Position numbers and translations under genes: made by a program
Notes under the pieces: generated by a model
What the model was told of the DNA's origin: nothing
The model's input: the letters and a program-made list of their open reading frames with translations, nothing else
The model's database searches: none
Assembly: GCA_025965895.1 (NCBI GenBank)
Contig: JAOPWC010000005.1
Coordinates: forward strand, 1 to 64,000
From: Mycobacterium sp.
GTDB taxonomy: Bacteria > Actinomycetota > Actinomycetes > Mycobacteriales > Mycobacteriaceae
DNA: 64,000 nucleotides
Direction: 5' to 3'
In this document: positions 27,910 to 36,648 of the stretch, piece after piece
Numbering within the stretch: position 1 is the stretch's first letter
Layout: every line of letters starts with the position of its first letter

Positions 27910-27929
27910 TTTCTGTCACATGACAGAAA
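27910..27929. promoter_or_regulatory. palindromic operator 1 (TetR-type)
   Basis: TTTCTGTCA-CA-TGACAGAAA is a perfect 20-bp dyad 48 bases upstream of the TetR start. Its core, CTGTC-N4-GACAG, is repeated 95 bp downstream in front of the ABC operon. Confidence 0.65.
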
Positions 27930-28007
27930 CGCTGGACACGCATCGGTTACGCCGAACCGCCGTTTGGTTACCTCGGGGATACCCATCAGCTCCGAACGGC
28001 AGGAAAA

Positions 28008-28021
28008 CTGTCAAGCGACAG
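28008..28021. promoter_or_regulatory. operator 2, same half-sites as operator 1
   Basis: CTGTC-AAGC-GACAG has the same half-sites and the same 4-base spacer as the core of the dyad at 27913-27926. It lies 60 bases upstream of the ABC ATPase start. The 95-bp offset is close to nine helical turns. Confidence 0.6.
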
Positions 28022-28080
28022 GCTGGTGCTCACAGGCGAGCGTTCTTCGTGTGATTTCGAGTTTGGCCGGGAGCTACTGG

Positions 28081-30060
28081 ATGGGTAATGCGATATCCGA
28101 GAGGAGCAAGTCCGGTGCGGCACCCGCTCTGCCTGCTGGGCGGACCGCGGTAGCGACGGTCGGCGATCTGCACGTGACCTTCCGCCGGAACGGTCATGAC
28201 GTCAAAGCTCTCCGCGGCGTATCAATGAAGATCGCATCCGGTGAAATACTGGGGCTAGTCGGCGAATCGGGTTCCGGCAAAAGTGTTCTCGGGTTCAGTC
28301 TGCTCGGGCTGCCGCCGAAACATGCACGGCTGCATGGCAGGGTCGAAGTCACCGGAGTCGACATGGTCAACGGTGACGCCAGGACGCTGCGCAATGTTCG
28401 CCGCCTCGACCTGGGCGCGATCTTCCAGGATCCCATGACGTCGCTCAATCCGACGATGCGAATCGGCAGACAGGTCGCGGAGGCCGCGGGGAGCCTGAAC
28501 GAAGCCGAGCGACTGCTCGACGCTGTTGGTATTCCCGAGCCGAAACGCCGGATGCGCGCATACCCACACGAACTCTCCGGGGGACTCCGGCAACGGGTGA
28601 TGATCGCGATCGCGATCGCCGGTAACCCCGATCTGATCGTCGCGGACGAACCGACCACCGCCCTCGACGTCACCGTTCAAGCACAAGTGCTGCGGTTGTT
28701 GCTTCGGCTGCGTGACGAAATCGGCTGCAGCATACTGTTTATCACCCACGACCTTGGGGTCGCGGCGCAGATTTCGGATCGCATCGCGGTTCTCTACGCC
28801 GGACGTATCGCCGAAATCGGGTCCACCTCGGAGGTTCTGGGTCGGCCGGCCCACCCGTACACCTACGGTCTGCTCCGGTCGCGGCTGACATTGACAACGT
28901 CGCGGTATCACAAGCTTGCGGCGCTGGCCGGTGTCGTGCCGAGCGCGGCGGCGCCGCTACCAGGTTGCGCATTCGCACCGCGATGCGCACTGACGATGCC
29001 GTCGTGCTCGGAGCGCCCCCCGGAACCGATCGCGATTGCGCCCCAGCGGGTCAGCGCGTGTCTGCTTCCGCCCACCCAGGTCAGCGCGGGGTTCGGGGCT
29101 CTGGAGACGGTGACGGCGGATACTCTAGGTCCAGAATCGAAATATGACGAGGAACAACCTCCCGCCATATCACTGCGCGACGTAACGAAGAGCTTCTCTC
29201 TCGGGCGTCACGGCAAGCTGCAGGCGCTTCGAGGCGTGAGCCTTGCGGTGGCGCACGGCGAATCCGTTGCCCTTGTCGGCGAGAGCGGTTCGGGCAAGTC
29301 AACGCTGCTGCGGTGCATCGGCGATTTGGAGAAACCCACCACCGGAACGGTGCAGTTGTCCAGTGAGCAGCGGCCGCAGATGGTGTTCCAGGATGCTGGC
29401 GCCTCGCTGACGCCGTGGCTGTCGGTCGGCGAGCTCATCTCCGAGCGGCTGCGCGGAAACAAACTGTCACGCAGGCAGAAGCGGGACGCCGTGGCCGAGG
29501 CACTGGACCGGGTCGGGCTGCCCCTCGACGTGGCGAAGTCGCGAGGGGGCCAGCTCTCCGGGGGCCAGCGTCAGCGTGTCTCGCTGGCGCGTGCGACGAT
29601 TGTTCCGCCGGCGGTGCTGCTGTGCGACGAGCCGACCAGCGCGCTCGACGTGTCGTTGGCCGCGTCGGTGCTGAATCTGATCGGCGAACTCCGCCGAACC
29701 CTCGACATGTCCGTGGTTTTCGTCACCCACGATCTTTCCGTGGCTCGCGTGGTCGCCGACCGCATCGCAGTGATGTACCTCGGGCGCATTGTCGAGGTCG
29801 GGCCGGCCGAAGAGGTAATAGCTCACCCCGCGCATCCTTACACCCAGGCGCTGGTCGACGCGCTTCCCGACTTGGGCCGCGAATTCCACGTGCTGTCAGG
29901 CGAACCGGCGAGCCCACTGTCGCCCCCGCCGGGATGCGCTTTCCATCCTCGCTGCCCGATCGCCGTGCAAGCCTGCGGAGACGACCACCTCGACGTCCGC
30001 CTCGCGGGCACAGCGGGCAGTCCACACCAGGTTGCCTGTATCGAGCGGAAGGCGGGCTGA
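28081..30060 (+). CDS. fused dual-ATPase subunit of a peptide/opine-type ABC importer
   Basis: A 659-residue protein carrying two complete OppD/OppF-like nucleotide-binding domains. The first has Walker A GESGSGKSVLG, LSGGLRQR and LIVADEPTTALD. The second (from about residue 360) has GESGSGKSTLL, LSGGQRQRVSLARA and VLLCDEPTSALD. Each ends with the oligopeptide-transporter tail (HPYTYGLL; HPYTQALVDALP with conserved Cys residues), which in relatives can bind an iron-sulfur cluster. It energises the two permeases that follow. The start at ATG 28081, six bases after GGGAGC, is best supported; the frame is open upstream across operator 2. Confidence 0.92.
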   Translation: MGNAISERSKSGAAPALPAGRTAVATVGDLHVTFRRNGHDVKALRGVSMKIASGEILGLVGESGSGKSVLGFSLLGLPPKHARLHGRVEVTGVDMVNGDARTLRNVRRLDLGAIFQDPMTSLNPTMRIGRQVAEAAGSLNEAERLLDAVGIPEPKRRMRAYPHELSGGLRQRVMIAIAIAGNPDLIVADEPTTALDVTVQAQVLRLLLRLRDEIGCSILFITHDLGVAAQISDRIAVLYAGRIAEIGSTSEVLGRPAHPYTYGLLRSRLTLTTSRYHKLAALAGVVPSAAAPLPGCAFAPRCALTMPSCSERPPEPIAIAPQRVSACLLPPTQVSAGFGALETVTADTLGPESKYDEEQPPAISLRDVTKSFSLGRHGKLQALRGVSLAVAHGESVALVGESGSGKSTLLRCIGDLEKPTTGTVQLSSEQRPQMVFQDAGASLTPWLSVGELISERLRGNKLSRRQKRDAVAEALDRVGLPLDVAKSRGGQLSGGQRQRVSLARATIVPPAVLLCDEPTSALDVSLAASVLNLIGELRRTLDMSVVFVTHDLSVARVVADRIAVMYLGRIVEVGPAEEVIAHPAHPYTQALVDALPDLGREFHVLSGEPASPLSPPPGCAFHPRCPIAVQACGDDHLDVRLAGTAGSPHQVACIERKAG

Positions 30061-30061
30061 C

Positions 30062-30931
30062 GTGGCGATCGCGCTTCCGTCGGGAACGCTTGTCCGTGGC
30101 CGTGAGCGACGGTTGTTGTCGTTACCCCAAACCCCCTCGGTGGTGCTCAATTGGGCCGGCGTTTCACTGGTGTTGGTAGTCACACTCGTCGCCGTCGCCG
30201 TTCCGCTGATCGCGCCGCATGATCCGCTCGCGCCGGCCGGGATGCCGCTGCAGTCGCCCGGCAAGGACGGATTCCTGCTCGGCACCGACAGCATCGGCCG
30301 TGACATCTTCAGCCGGGTGCTCTACGGTGTGCGCTCCAGTTGGTTTGCGGCCCTTGTTGTTGTCGCTGTGGGCTTGACGATCGGCGGTCTGGTCGGCCTG
30401 ATCGCCGGGGCGACCGGCCGATGGGTCGATGCCGTGTTGATGCGGATCACCGATGCGTTCTTGTCACTGCCGGCGCCGGTGCTCGCGATCGCTGTGGTGG
30501 CCGCCCTTGGGCCAGGCTTCACGCACACGCTGGTCGCGGTGTCGATCGTCTGGTGGCCGTTCTATGCGCGGCTCGTGCGCGGTGACGTGAACCGGTTGGC
30601 GGCCCGCCCACACATCGAGGCCGCCAAATTGGCGGGTGCGGGCAGGATTCGGCTCGCGACACGCCACCTACTGCCGGGCGCGGTGCCCAATGCACTGGTG
30701 GCGGCGAGCCTCGACATCGGCACGCTGATTCTCACGCTGGCTGCGCTGTCCTTCCTCGGGCTCGGTCAGTCGGCTCCGGCCCCGGAGCTCGGCGCGGACA
30801 CGGCGAGAAACCTCAGCTACTTTCTGCAGCAGTGGTGGGTTCCAGTGATGCCGGGCCTCGGTGTCCTCGTGCTGGCGTTGATCGGAAACATTGCGGGCGA
30901 CTGCCTGCGCAATCTGAAGACGACGGGCTGA
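30062..30931 (+). CDS. ABC importer permease (DppC/OppC-like)
   Basis: A 289-residue inner-membrane permease with about six helices. The N-terminal OppC_N region (APHDPLAPAGMPLQSPG, LLGTDSIGRDIFSRVLYG) is diagnostic of DppC/OppC. The cytoplasmic loop contains EAAKLAGAGRIRLATRHLLPGAVPN, the coupling-helix motif. The GTG at 30062 lies two bases after the ATPase stop codon with GGAAGG just upstream. It should form the membrane channel with the next gene product. Confidence 0.92.
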   Translation: MAIALPSGTLVRGRERRLLSLPQTPSVVLNWAGVSLVLVVTLVAVAVPLIAPHDPLAPAGMPLQSPGKDGFLLGTDSIGRDIFSRVLYGVRSSWFAALVVVAVGLTIGGLVGLIAGATGRWVDAVLMRITDAFLSLPAPVLAIAVVAALGPGFTHTLVAVSIVWWPFYARLVRGDVNRLAARPHIEAAKLAGAGRIRLATRHLLPGAVPNALVAASLDIGTLILTLAALSFLGLGQSAPAPELGADTARNLSYFLQQWWVPVMPGLGVLVLALIGNIAGDCLRNLKTTG

Positions 30932-30940
30932 GGCCGCCTC

Positions 30941-31936
30941 ATGAAGGCGTTCGTCGCATCCCGGCTCGCCGCAATGGCGGCAATCCTCGTCGCCTTGACC
31001 GCGGTGATGTTTCTGCTACAACATATTTCGCCGCTGGACCCAGTACACGCCCAACTCGGGGCGCAGGCCTCGGCCGACGCGGTCGCGGCCCGTCGGCACG
31101 CCCTGGGCCTCGACCAGCCGATCGCCAACCAGTTCTGGAATTACCTGGTTGCCGCCGTCCACGGCGATCTCGGTACGTCGTATCGCACCCGGCACCCCGT
31201 GAGCAGCGATCTTATCGATTTCTTTCCCGCCACACTGGAACTGGCCTTCTACGGCATTGCGATCGCGCTGATCCTCGCCGTGCTGATGGCCTTCGGCACC
31301 ACGCTGAAGTGGCGCGGGTCCGGTGTGTTACGCGGTGTTTTGTTTACCGGTGCATCGGCCCCGATGTTCCTGCTCGGGATACTCGGGCTGATTCTGTTTT
31401 ACCAGCGGCTCGGCTGGGTGCCGGCGAACGGTCGGATCAGCGTTGCCGACCCTCCGACCGGCCCGACAGGGTTGCTCACCGTTGATGGTCTGCTGGCGGG
31501 GCGGTTGGATGTCGTCGCCGACGCGCTGCACCACCTGATCCTCCCGGCCGTTGTGATCGCGATCAGTCCGGCGGTGGCGATCGGTCGGGTGTTGCGCTCC
31601 TGCCTGCTGACTGACGTCGACAGCGACTACGCCAGGACCGCACGGGCCAAGGGGCTCTCCGAGAACAGGGTGGTGGCCGGGCACGTGCTACGCAACGTCG
31701 TCGGCTCGGCGCTGTCGATGACCGGGCTGCAGGTGGGGCTGATGTTCTCCGGCGTCCTTGTCGTGGAGCAGGTATTCGGCTGGCCCGGAATCGGCCAATA
31801 CATCGCGCAGAGTATCCCGGTGGCGGACTTTCCGGCAATCGCCGGTGTCACCCTGATACTCGGGGTGGTTTATGTACTCATCAACGCCGCGGTCGACCTC
31901 CTGCAGGCGGCCGCCGATCCGCGAATCGCTGTCTAG
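30941..31936 (+). CDS. ABC importer permease (DppB/OppB-like)
   Basis: A 331-residue permease with about six helices. Typical DppB features are the first helix with LTAVMFLLQHISPLDPV, the periplasmic loop with RRHALGLDQPIANQFWNYLVAAVHGDLGTSYRTRHPV, and the coupling loop YARTARAKGLSENRVVAGHVLRN. It starts nine bases after the previous stop. Together with the fused ATPase and the lipoprotein receptor encoded two genes downstream it completes a peptide/nickel/opine-class importer. Confidence 0.92.
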   Translation: MKAFVASRLAAMAAILVALTAVMFLLQHISPLDPVHAQLGAQASADAVAARRHALGLDQPIANQFWNYLVAAVHGDLGTSYRTRHPVSSDLIDFFPATLELAFYGIAIALILAVLMAFGTTLKWRGSGVLRGVLFTGASAPMFLLGILGLILFYQRLGWVPANGRISVADPPTGPTGLLTVDGLLAGRLDVVADALHHLILPAVVIAISPAVAIGRVLRSCLLTDVDSDYARTARAKGLSENRVVAGHVLRNVVGSALSMTGLQVGLMFSGVLVVEQVFGWPGIGQYIAQSIPVADFPAIAGVTLILGVVYVLINAAVDLLQAAADPRIAV

Positions 31937-31944
31937 GAGGTGCA

Positions 31945-32592
31945 GTGCCAACTCAGCCGCTTGTGGTGGGCACTCCGGTGCTCGTCGTGATCGACATGCA
32001 GGAAGGCGGTGGACTTCCGGCCGCTGACACGGGTATCGCGGTGATGGGCGGTCATACCGAGCGGGTCAAGCGGGCAGAGCAACTGCTGGCAGCCGCCAGG
32101 GCCGCGGCTGTTCCCGTCGTCTTCTTCCAGGAAGTCCACCGCCCCAGCGGCATTGACTTCGGGCGCGAATTGGACGGCACCGAGGGTGTGCACTGCGTGG
32201 AAGGGCAACTCGGCACGGACCTCGAGCCGTCGCTGCGCCCGCGGTCGGGGGAAGTGCACATCGTCAAGCGCCGCTATTCCGGCTTCATCGGAACCGATTT
32301 CGAGATCGTACTGCGTGGTCTTGGTGCGTCCACGCTGATCCTGATCGGCGGTCTGACCGACGTGTGCGTGCACTACACGTTCGCCGACGCGCATCAACGC
32401 GATTACTACGTGCGAGTGGTATCCGACTGCGTCGGCGGCTCTTCGCAATACCGTCATGACGCGGCGCTCGACGCGATGGAGTACCTGCAGACCGGGGCGA
32501 TCCGAAGCACCGCAGAAATCCTCGCCGTATTCGAAGAGTTGAAGGCAACCGCCTCACCGTCGGATCCCGTCCTCGAAGGAGCAGCACGATGA
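31945..32592 (+). CDS. isochorismatase-family cysteine hydrolase
   Basis: A 215-residue hydrolase of the isochorismatase/nicotinamidase/N-carbamoylsarcosine-amidase superfamily. The triad is visible: D17 in VVIDMQ, K108 in HIVKRRYSGF and nucleophile C141 in GGLTDVCVHYTFADA. The presence of Cys predicts amide or ureide hydrolysis, not isochorismate vinyl-ether cleavage. The GTG at 31945 follows AGGAGG. It lies inside the transporter operon and its stop overlaps the start of the solute receptor gene, so it probably acts on the imported compound or a product of it. Confidence 0.9.
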   Translation: MPTQPLVVGTPVLVVIDMQEGGGLPAADTGIAVMGGHTERVKRAEQLLAAARAAAVPVVFFQEVHRPSGIDFGRELDGTEGVHCVEGQLGTDLEPSLRPRSGEVHIVKRRYSGFIGTDFEIVLRGLGASTLILIGGLTDVCVHYTFADAHQRDYYVRVVSDCVGGSSQYRHDAALDAMEYLQTGAIRSTAEILAVFEELKATASPSDPVLEGAAR

Positions 32593-34187
32593 GTCACGCC
32601 TCGAAGTCCGCATCCGGGAAGTTGCTTGCGCTGATCGCCGCGAGCGTGGTCGTGATGCTCACACTCGCCGCCTGCGGCGGGTCAGGAGGAGGGGGCACAC
32701 CCAATGCCGCGCCGACCGACAAGGTGCTGCACCTATCGTTCCTGCAAGACCCGGGACAGCCTCCCGATCCCGACATCTTCTATGCCAGCCAGGGCCTGCT
32801 GCTGACCACAAACCTCTACGAGGGCCTGCTGCAATACGCCGCCGGCACCGCCAAGCCGACGCTCGAGCCGCTGCTCGCCACCGACTGGACCGAGTCGCCT
32901 GACCACAGGGTGTTCACGTTCAAACTCCGCGACGGCGTGAAGTTCCACGACGGAACGCCGTTCACCTCGGCGGCGGTCAAGGCGTCGTTCGACCGGCGCG
33001 TTGCCGTGAATCAGGGACCGGCCTACATGGTCAAGGACGTCGATTCGGTTACCACGCAGGGAGACAACGGTGTCACGATCACGTTGAAGGCGCCCAACTC
33101 GGCGTTCCTGGATTACATGGCGTCGCCGTACGGTCCGCGCATGCTGAGCCCAACCGGACTGCAGAAGTACGCGGGCTCAGACAACGCGCAGAGCTACCTG
33201 ACCAGCCACGACCTCGGAACCGGGCCGTTCACATTGACCGATGCCCAGGTCGGCTCCCACTACGGCCTCGCCGCATTCCCGGACTACTGGGGCGCCAAAC
33301 CATATTTCACGAAGGTTGACATCCCGGTGATCACCGACGCGTCCGCGCAGCAGCTGCAGTTCAACAACGGCCAGATCGCCGCAATCCTGCATGACCTGCC
33401 GTCGTCGGCGGTGCAGTCGTACCTGAACAACGGCAGATACTCTCACTACTCGCTGCCGACAATGATGTCGAATTACCTCTACGTCAACCCGCACAAGGGC
33501 ATGCTCACCGATCAAACCAACCGCTCAGCGGTGCTGCAGGCGATTGATGTGGACGCCCTCGTCAAACAGACGTACCTCGGCCGGGGAAAGAACGCAGGGC
33601 AGGTGTATCCGCCAAACATGATGTCGGCCGAGTTCGCCAAGCAGTCGATCACTCACGACCCGTCCGTGCTCACCAAGATCGCGGCCGGGTTGCCCGCCGA
33701 CCAGAAGACGATCACTGTGGGCTACGACTCCAGCAATCCGGATAACCAGCTGATCAGCAACCTGATCCAGACTCAGCTCGCGGCCGCGGGGATCACCGCG
33801 AAAGTGCAGAGCTATCCCACGTCGCAGATTTACGGCTGGATCGGCGGGGACGGCGTGTCCGCACCGGAGATCCTGACCTTGACGGCGTGGCCCGACGCAC
33901 CGTCGCCCTATACCTGGGGACACATCTCCTGGGATCCCGACGGCGGCTTGAACTACCTGACCTGCTCATCACCCCGTATCACCTCGTCGCTCTCACAGGG
34001 CCTGGTGACCGGTGCAGCACAAGCATTCGCGGATGCGGCGACGGAAGCGACCGCAACGGGCTGCTGGATGAACATCGCCGACGTCGACGACTTCGTGGTC
34101 GCACAGCCCTGGCTGAAGGGTGTCGAACAGGCACACGTTGTGACGAACCCGAATACGCTGCGACTCGCCCCGCTGTCGGTGGGATGA
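32589..34187 (+). CDS. ABC importer solute-binding lipoprotein (SBP family 5)
   Basis: A 532-residue extracytoplasmic receptor of the peptide/nickel/opine family. The signal peptide ends in a lipobox LAAC with the lipidated C29, followed by a GSGGGG linker. Family landmarks are YEGLLQYAAGTAKPTLEPLLATDWTESPD and FTFKLRDGVKFHDGTPFTSAAVKASFDR, then a large variable lobe. It differs from di- and oligopeptide receptors in the ligand lobe, so the substrate is open. The ATG overlaps the hydrolase stop by four bases (ATGA). Confidence 0.92.
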   Translation: MSHASKSASGKLLALIAASVVVMLTLAACGGSGGGGTPNAAPTDKVLHLSFLQDPGQPPDPDIFYASQGLLLTTNLYEGLLQYAAGTAKPTLEPLLATDWTESPDHRVFTFKLRDGVKFHDGTPFTSAAVKASFDRRVAVNQGPAYMVKDVDSVTTQGDNGVTITLKAPNSAFLDYMASPYGPRMLSPTGLQKYAGSDNAQSYLTSHDLGTGPFTLTDAQVGSHYGLAAFPDYWGAKPYFTKVDIPVITDASAQQLQFNNGQIAAILHDLPSSAVQSYLNNGRYSHYSLPTMMSNYLYVNPHKGMLTDQTNRSAVLQAIDVDALVKQTYLGRGKNAGQVYPPNMMSAEFAKQSITHDPSVLTKIAAGLPADQKTITVGYDSSNPDNQLISNLIQTQLAAAGITAKVQSYPTSQIYGWIGGDGVSAPEILTLTAWPDAPSPYTWGHISWDPDGGLNYLTCSSPRITSSLSQGLVTGAAQAFADAATEATATGCWMNIADVDDFVVAQPWLKGVEQAHVVTNPNTLRLAPLSVG

Positions 34188-34191
34188 TCGC

Positions 34192-35007
34192 GTGGGAAAA
34201 GTCCGCCGAATCATCCTGCTGACGCTCGGCTGGGAGGAGCTGCCCAAGTCGGTGTCGGTGTATGGCGCTCCGGCCCACATGCGGATGCGTGAGCCGGTGC
34301 CCGGCGTGCTGCTGCAGACCGACGGCGGTTGGGTGCTGCTGGACACCGGGTTCAACACCGCACTGATCAGAGATCCGGCGCTGTACCGCCGCTTCTATCC
34401 GACGGTGGAGTACATTCCGGTGCTGCCCGGAGCCGGCGAGCCCATCGAGGAGTCGTTGCACGACATCGGAATCGACATCGACGACGTTCACGCTGTCGGC
34501 ATCAGCCATCTGCACCATGACCACGCAGGCGGTCTGAAACTGTTCGCGGGCTCGGTGCCGGTGTACGCGCAACGCCGCGAGCTTGACTACGGGCTGTCGA
34601 ACCACCCGGAGCCCGAACACAACGCCATTGCGCGGATCGACTTCGACGACCCCCGCATCGAATGGCGGCTGGCCGACGGTGAAGCCGAAATCGCTCCGGG
34701 GATCACCGCGGTGCCGACCTACGGTCACACGCCGGGCCATCAGAGCTTCGTCGTCGATCTGGATGAGTCCGTCGGCGGCGGGGGCTTCGTGTTCGCCTTC
34801 GACGCCGCGGATCTTGTGGAGAACATCGACCGCGAACTTCCGATCGGCGGATACATCGGGGTGCAGCCCGAGGACACCGTGGAGCCGATCCGCAAGCTGA
34901 AGAAGTTGGCCGCATCAAAGGGCTACGAACTGGTGCCGGGCCATGATCCGAAGGTGTGGCCGCGGCTCACCCGCCGGTTGCATCAACGGTTCGGCTCGTG
35001 GACCTAG
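34192..35007 (+). CDS. metallo-beta-lactamase-fold hydrolase, lactonase-like
   Basis: A 271-residue MBL-fold enzyme. The di-zinc motif is complete: H106, H108, D110 and H111 in SHLHHDHAGG, H179 in TYGHTPGHQ, D204 in FAFDAADLV and a final H251 in VPGHDP. Size, the N-terminal segment and the Asp/His pattern match the N-acyl-homoserine-lactonase (AiiA/AttM-like) branch better than beta-lactamases or glyoxalases. The GTG at 34192 is four bases after the receptor stop. No signal peptide, so it is cytoplasmic and probably opens a lactone or other ester ring in the pathway served by the importer. Confidence 0.88.
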   Translation: MGKVRRIILLTLGWEELPKSVSVYGAPAHMRMREPVPGVLLQTDGGWVLLDTGFNTALIRDPALYRRFYPTVEYIPVLPGAGEPIEESLHDIGIDIDDVHAVGISHLHHDHAGGLKLFAGSVPVYAQRRELDYGLSNHPEPEHNAIARIDFDDPRIEWRLADGEAEIAPGITAVPTYGHTPGHQSFVVDLDESVGGGGFVFAFDAADLVENIDRELPIGGYIGVQPEDTVEPIRKLKKLAASKGYELVPGHDPKVWPRLTRRLHQRFGSWT

Positions 35008-35123
35008 TCATCCGCGCCCAGCGCGCAGTTATCGAGCGCGGCGTCCAGGCCGCCATCGACATCAGATCGCAACCGCAGTGCTTTACAGCGACGCGCGACG
35101 CGTCGAACAGTCAAGGAGCGTGA
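34998..35123 (+). pseudogene. short frame resembling the N-terminus of an allantoinase/dihydropyrimidinase-type amidohydrolase
   Basis: A 41-codon frame starts at GTG 34998, overlapping the MBL stop by ten bases, and ends four bases before the oxygenase start. Its first 22 residues, VDLVIRAQRAVIERGVQAAIDI, have the pattern of the first two strands of a cyclic-amidase amidohydrolase (compare DLVIRG...IDIGI). The rest of such an enzyme is missing. I read it as the stump left by an internal deletion; it now carries the AAGGAG for the downstream gene. The identification is by pattern only. Confidence 0.4.
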
Positions 35124-35127
35124 CGAC

Positions 35128-36165
35128 ATGAGGGGCACACCCGCTTTCACCTCAGTTCCGGTAGTCGACATCAGCGTCTTGCAATCACCGGACCCCGCCG
35201 ACTGGCAACCAGTGGCGAGCCAACTGGGTAGAGCGGCACGCGAGGTGGGGTTCCTTTACATCAGCGGCGCCGGCGTGAGCGACGCCCTGTTCGATCGATT
35301 GCTCGACGCTGCGAAGCAGTTCTTCGCGCTGCCCGCCGAGGAGAAGATGCGGCTGTACATCGGACTGTCGAGATGCCATCGGGGCTACGTCCCGATCGGC
35401 GAGGAGGGCCCCACCGGCAAAACACCCGACCTCAAAGAGGCATTCGATACCGCGTTGGACCTGCCCGCCGATGATCCGGACTATCGGGCCGGTAATCCAA
35501 TGCTGGGACCGAACGTCTGGGCCGATATCCCCGGATTCAGCGAGGCGGTGACTGCTTACTATCACGCTGTGTTGAAGGTCGGCCAACGACTGCTGCGGGC
35601 GTTCGCGGTTGCGCTCGGGGAAAACCCCGACACTTTCGCCCGGCACGCCACCAAGACTCCAAGTCAACTCCGTCTGATCCACTACCCGTACAACCCGGAT
35701 GCGGAAGACCGCGAGGGTGTCGGCGCGCACAGCGATTACGAGTGCTTCACTCTCTTGAAACCGACGGCACCGGGCTTGGAGGTGCTCAACGGTGCGGGCG
35801 AGTGGATCGACGTGCCACCGATTCCCGGCACTTTCGTCGTCAACATCGGTGACATGCTCGAGCTGTGGACGAACGGCGAGTTCATCGCCACCACGCACCG
35901 TGTCCGCCAGGTGAAGGAGGAGCGTTACTCGTTCCCGTTGTTCTTCAACGTAGATTACGACACCGTCGTGAGGCCGTTAGCGCGGTTCGCATCCCGTGAC
36001 GATCGGCCGCGACCTACGCTGCGCGCGGGCGAGCACCTGTTCGCGCAGACTGCGCAGACTTTCGCATATCTGCGCTCCCGAGTCGGAACCGGCGAGGTGG
36101 CACTTCCGGAAGGCTCCGTTGAGCTCGGGTCGTTCGGCCAGCAGGCGTTGCAGTCCCGCAAGTGA
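35128..36165 (+). CDS. 2-oxoglutarate/Fe(II) oxygenase, isopenicillin-N-synthase family
   Basis: A 345-residue non-haem iron oxygenase. The N-terminal DIOX_N region (PVVDISVLQS, EVGFLYISGAGVSDALFDRLLDAAKQFFALPAEEK) is followed by the 2OG-Fe(II) core with iron ligands H201 and D203 in GAHSDYECF and H257 in TTHRV, and the 2-oxoglutarate-binding R266-x-S268 in ERYSFP. Such enzymes hydroxylate, desaturate or cyclise small molecules. AAGGAG precedes the ATG. It is the last gene of the importer operon, so an oxidative step on the imported compound is likely. Confidence 0.92.
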   Translation: MRGTPAFTSVPVVDISVLQSPDPADWQPVASQLGRAAREVGFLYISGAGVSDALFDRLLDAAKQFFALPAEEKMRLYIGLSRCHRGYVPIGEEGPTGKTPDLKEAFDTALDLPADDPDYRAGNPMLGPNVWADIPGFSEAVTAYYHAVLKVGQRLLRAFAVALGENPDTFARHATKTPSQLRLIHYPYNPDAEDREGVGAHSDYECFTLLKPTAPGLEVLNGAGEWIDVPPIPGTFVVNIGDMLELWTNGEFIATTHRVRQVKEERYSFPLFFNVDYDTVVRPLARFASRDDRPRPTLRAGEHLFAQTAQTFAYLRSRVGTGEVALPEGSVELGSFGQQALQSRK

Positions 36166-36187
36166 GTTCACGGTCGTGAAGTGGCAG

Positions 36188-36395
36188 TCACGCTTTCAGG
36201 AAGGCCAACAGGTCGGCGTTGATCGTCTGCGCCTCCGTGGTGGGCATACCGTGTGGAACGCCCTTGTATGTCTTGAGCGTCCCGTTCCGCAGGAGTTTGG
36301 CCGACAACGGCGCGGAGTCTTCGTAGGGGCACGATTTGACCGTCGTCGGCGTGCATCTTCATTAGACGGCTTCTCCACGACTTCGGGTTGACGGA
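36188..36395 (-). pseudogene. C-terminal remnant of an alpha/beta hydrolase (non-haem haloperoxidase-like)
   Basis: Reading leftwards, MKMHADDGQIVP is followed, after a one-base shift, by EDSAPLSAKLLRNGTLKTYKGVPHGMPTTEAQTINADLLAFLKA and a stop at 36188-36190. This is the acid-His end of the chloroperoxidase-type alpha/beta hydrolases, with the catalytic His in PHGMPTT. The N-terminal 200 residues are absent. Confidence 0.75.
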
Positions 36396-36480
36396 GACAG
36401 GAACGTGTCGGTGCACTCTAATCCGTGGTGCGCCTGACGTCAGCGCCCGTTCCGTCTCGCGTGCGGCACGGGGTTGTGAG

Positions 36481-36648
36481 TCAAAAGAATCGGCCTGAGG
36501 TGAGTGCGGGTACTCCCCATCCCGTATTGCCGGACGGCGCATCGGAACCGAGAACCATCCAGACCGCGATCGCGGCGACGACCACCAGCAGAATAGTCGC
36601 GATCAGGTGGCCGAGAAGATGCCAGCGGCTGTGGCGAGAATGGGTCAT
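36481..36648 (-). CDS. small membrane protein (putative)
   Basis: A 55-residue frame with AGGA suitably spaced before the ATG at 36648. The protein has a basic, His-rich N-terminus, one strong membrane helix (HLIATILLVVVAAIAVWMVL) and a short Gly/Ser-rich tail. It does not match a family I know. It lies among decayed genes, so it may be a survivor or chance. Confidence 0.4.
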   Translation of the reverse strand: MTHSRHSRWHLLGHLIATILLVVVAAIAVWMVLGSDAPSGNTGWGVPALTSGRFF

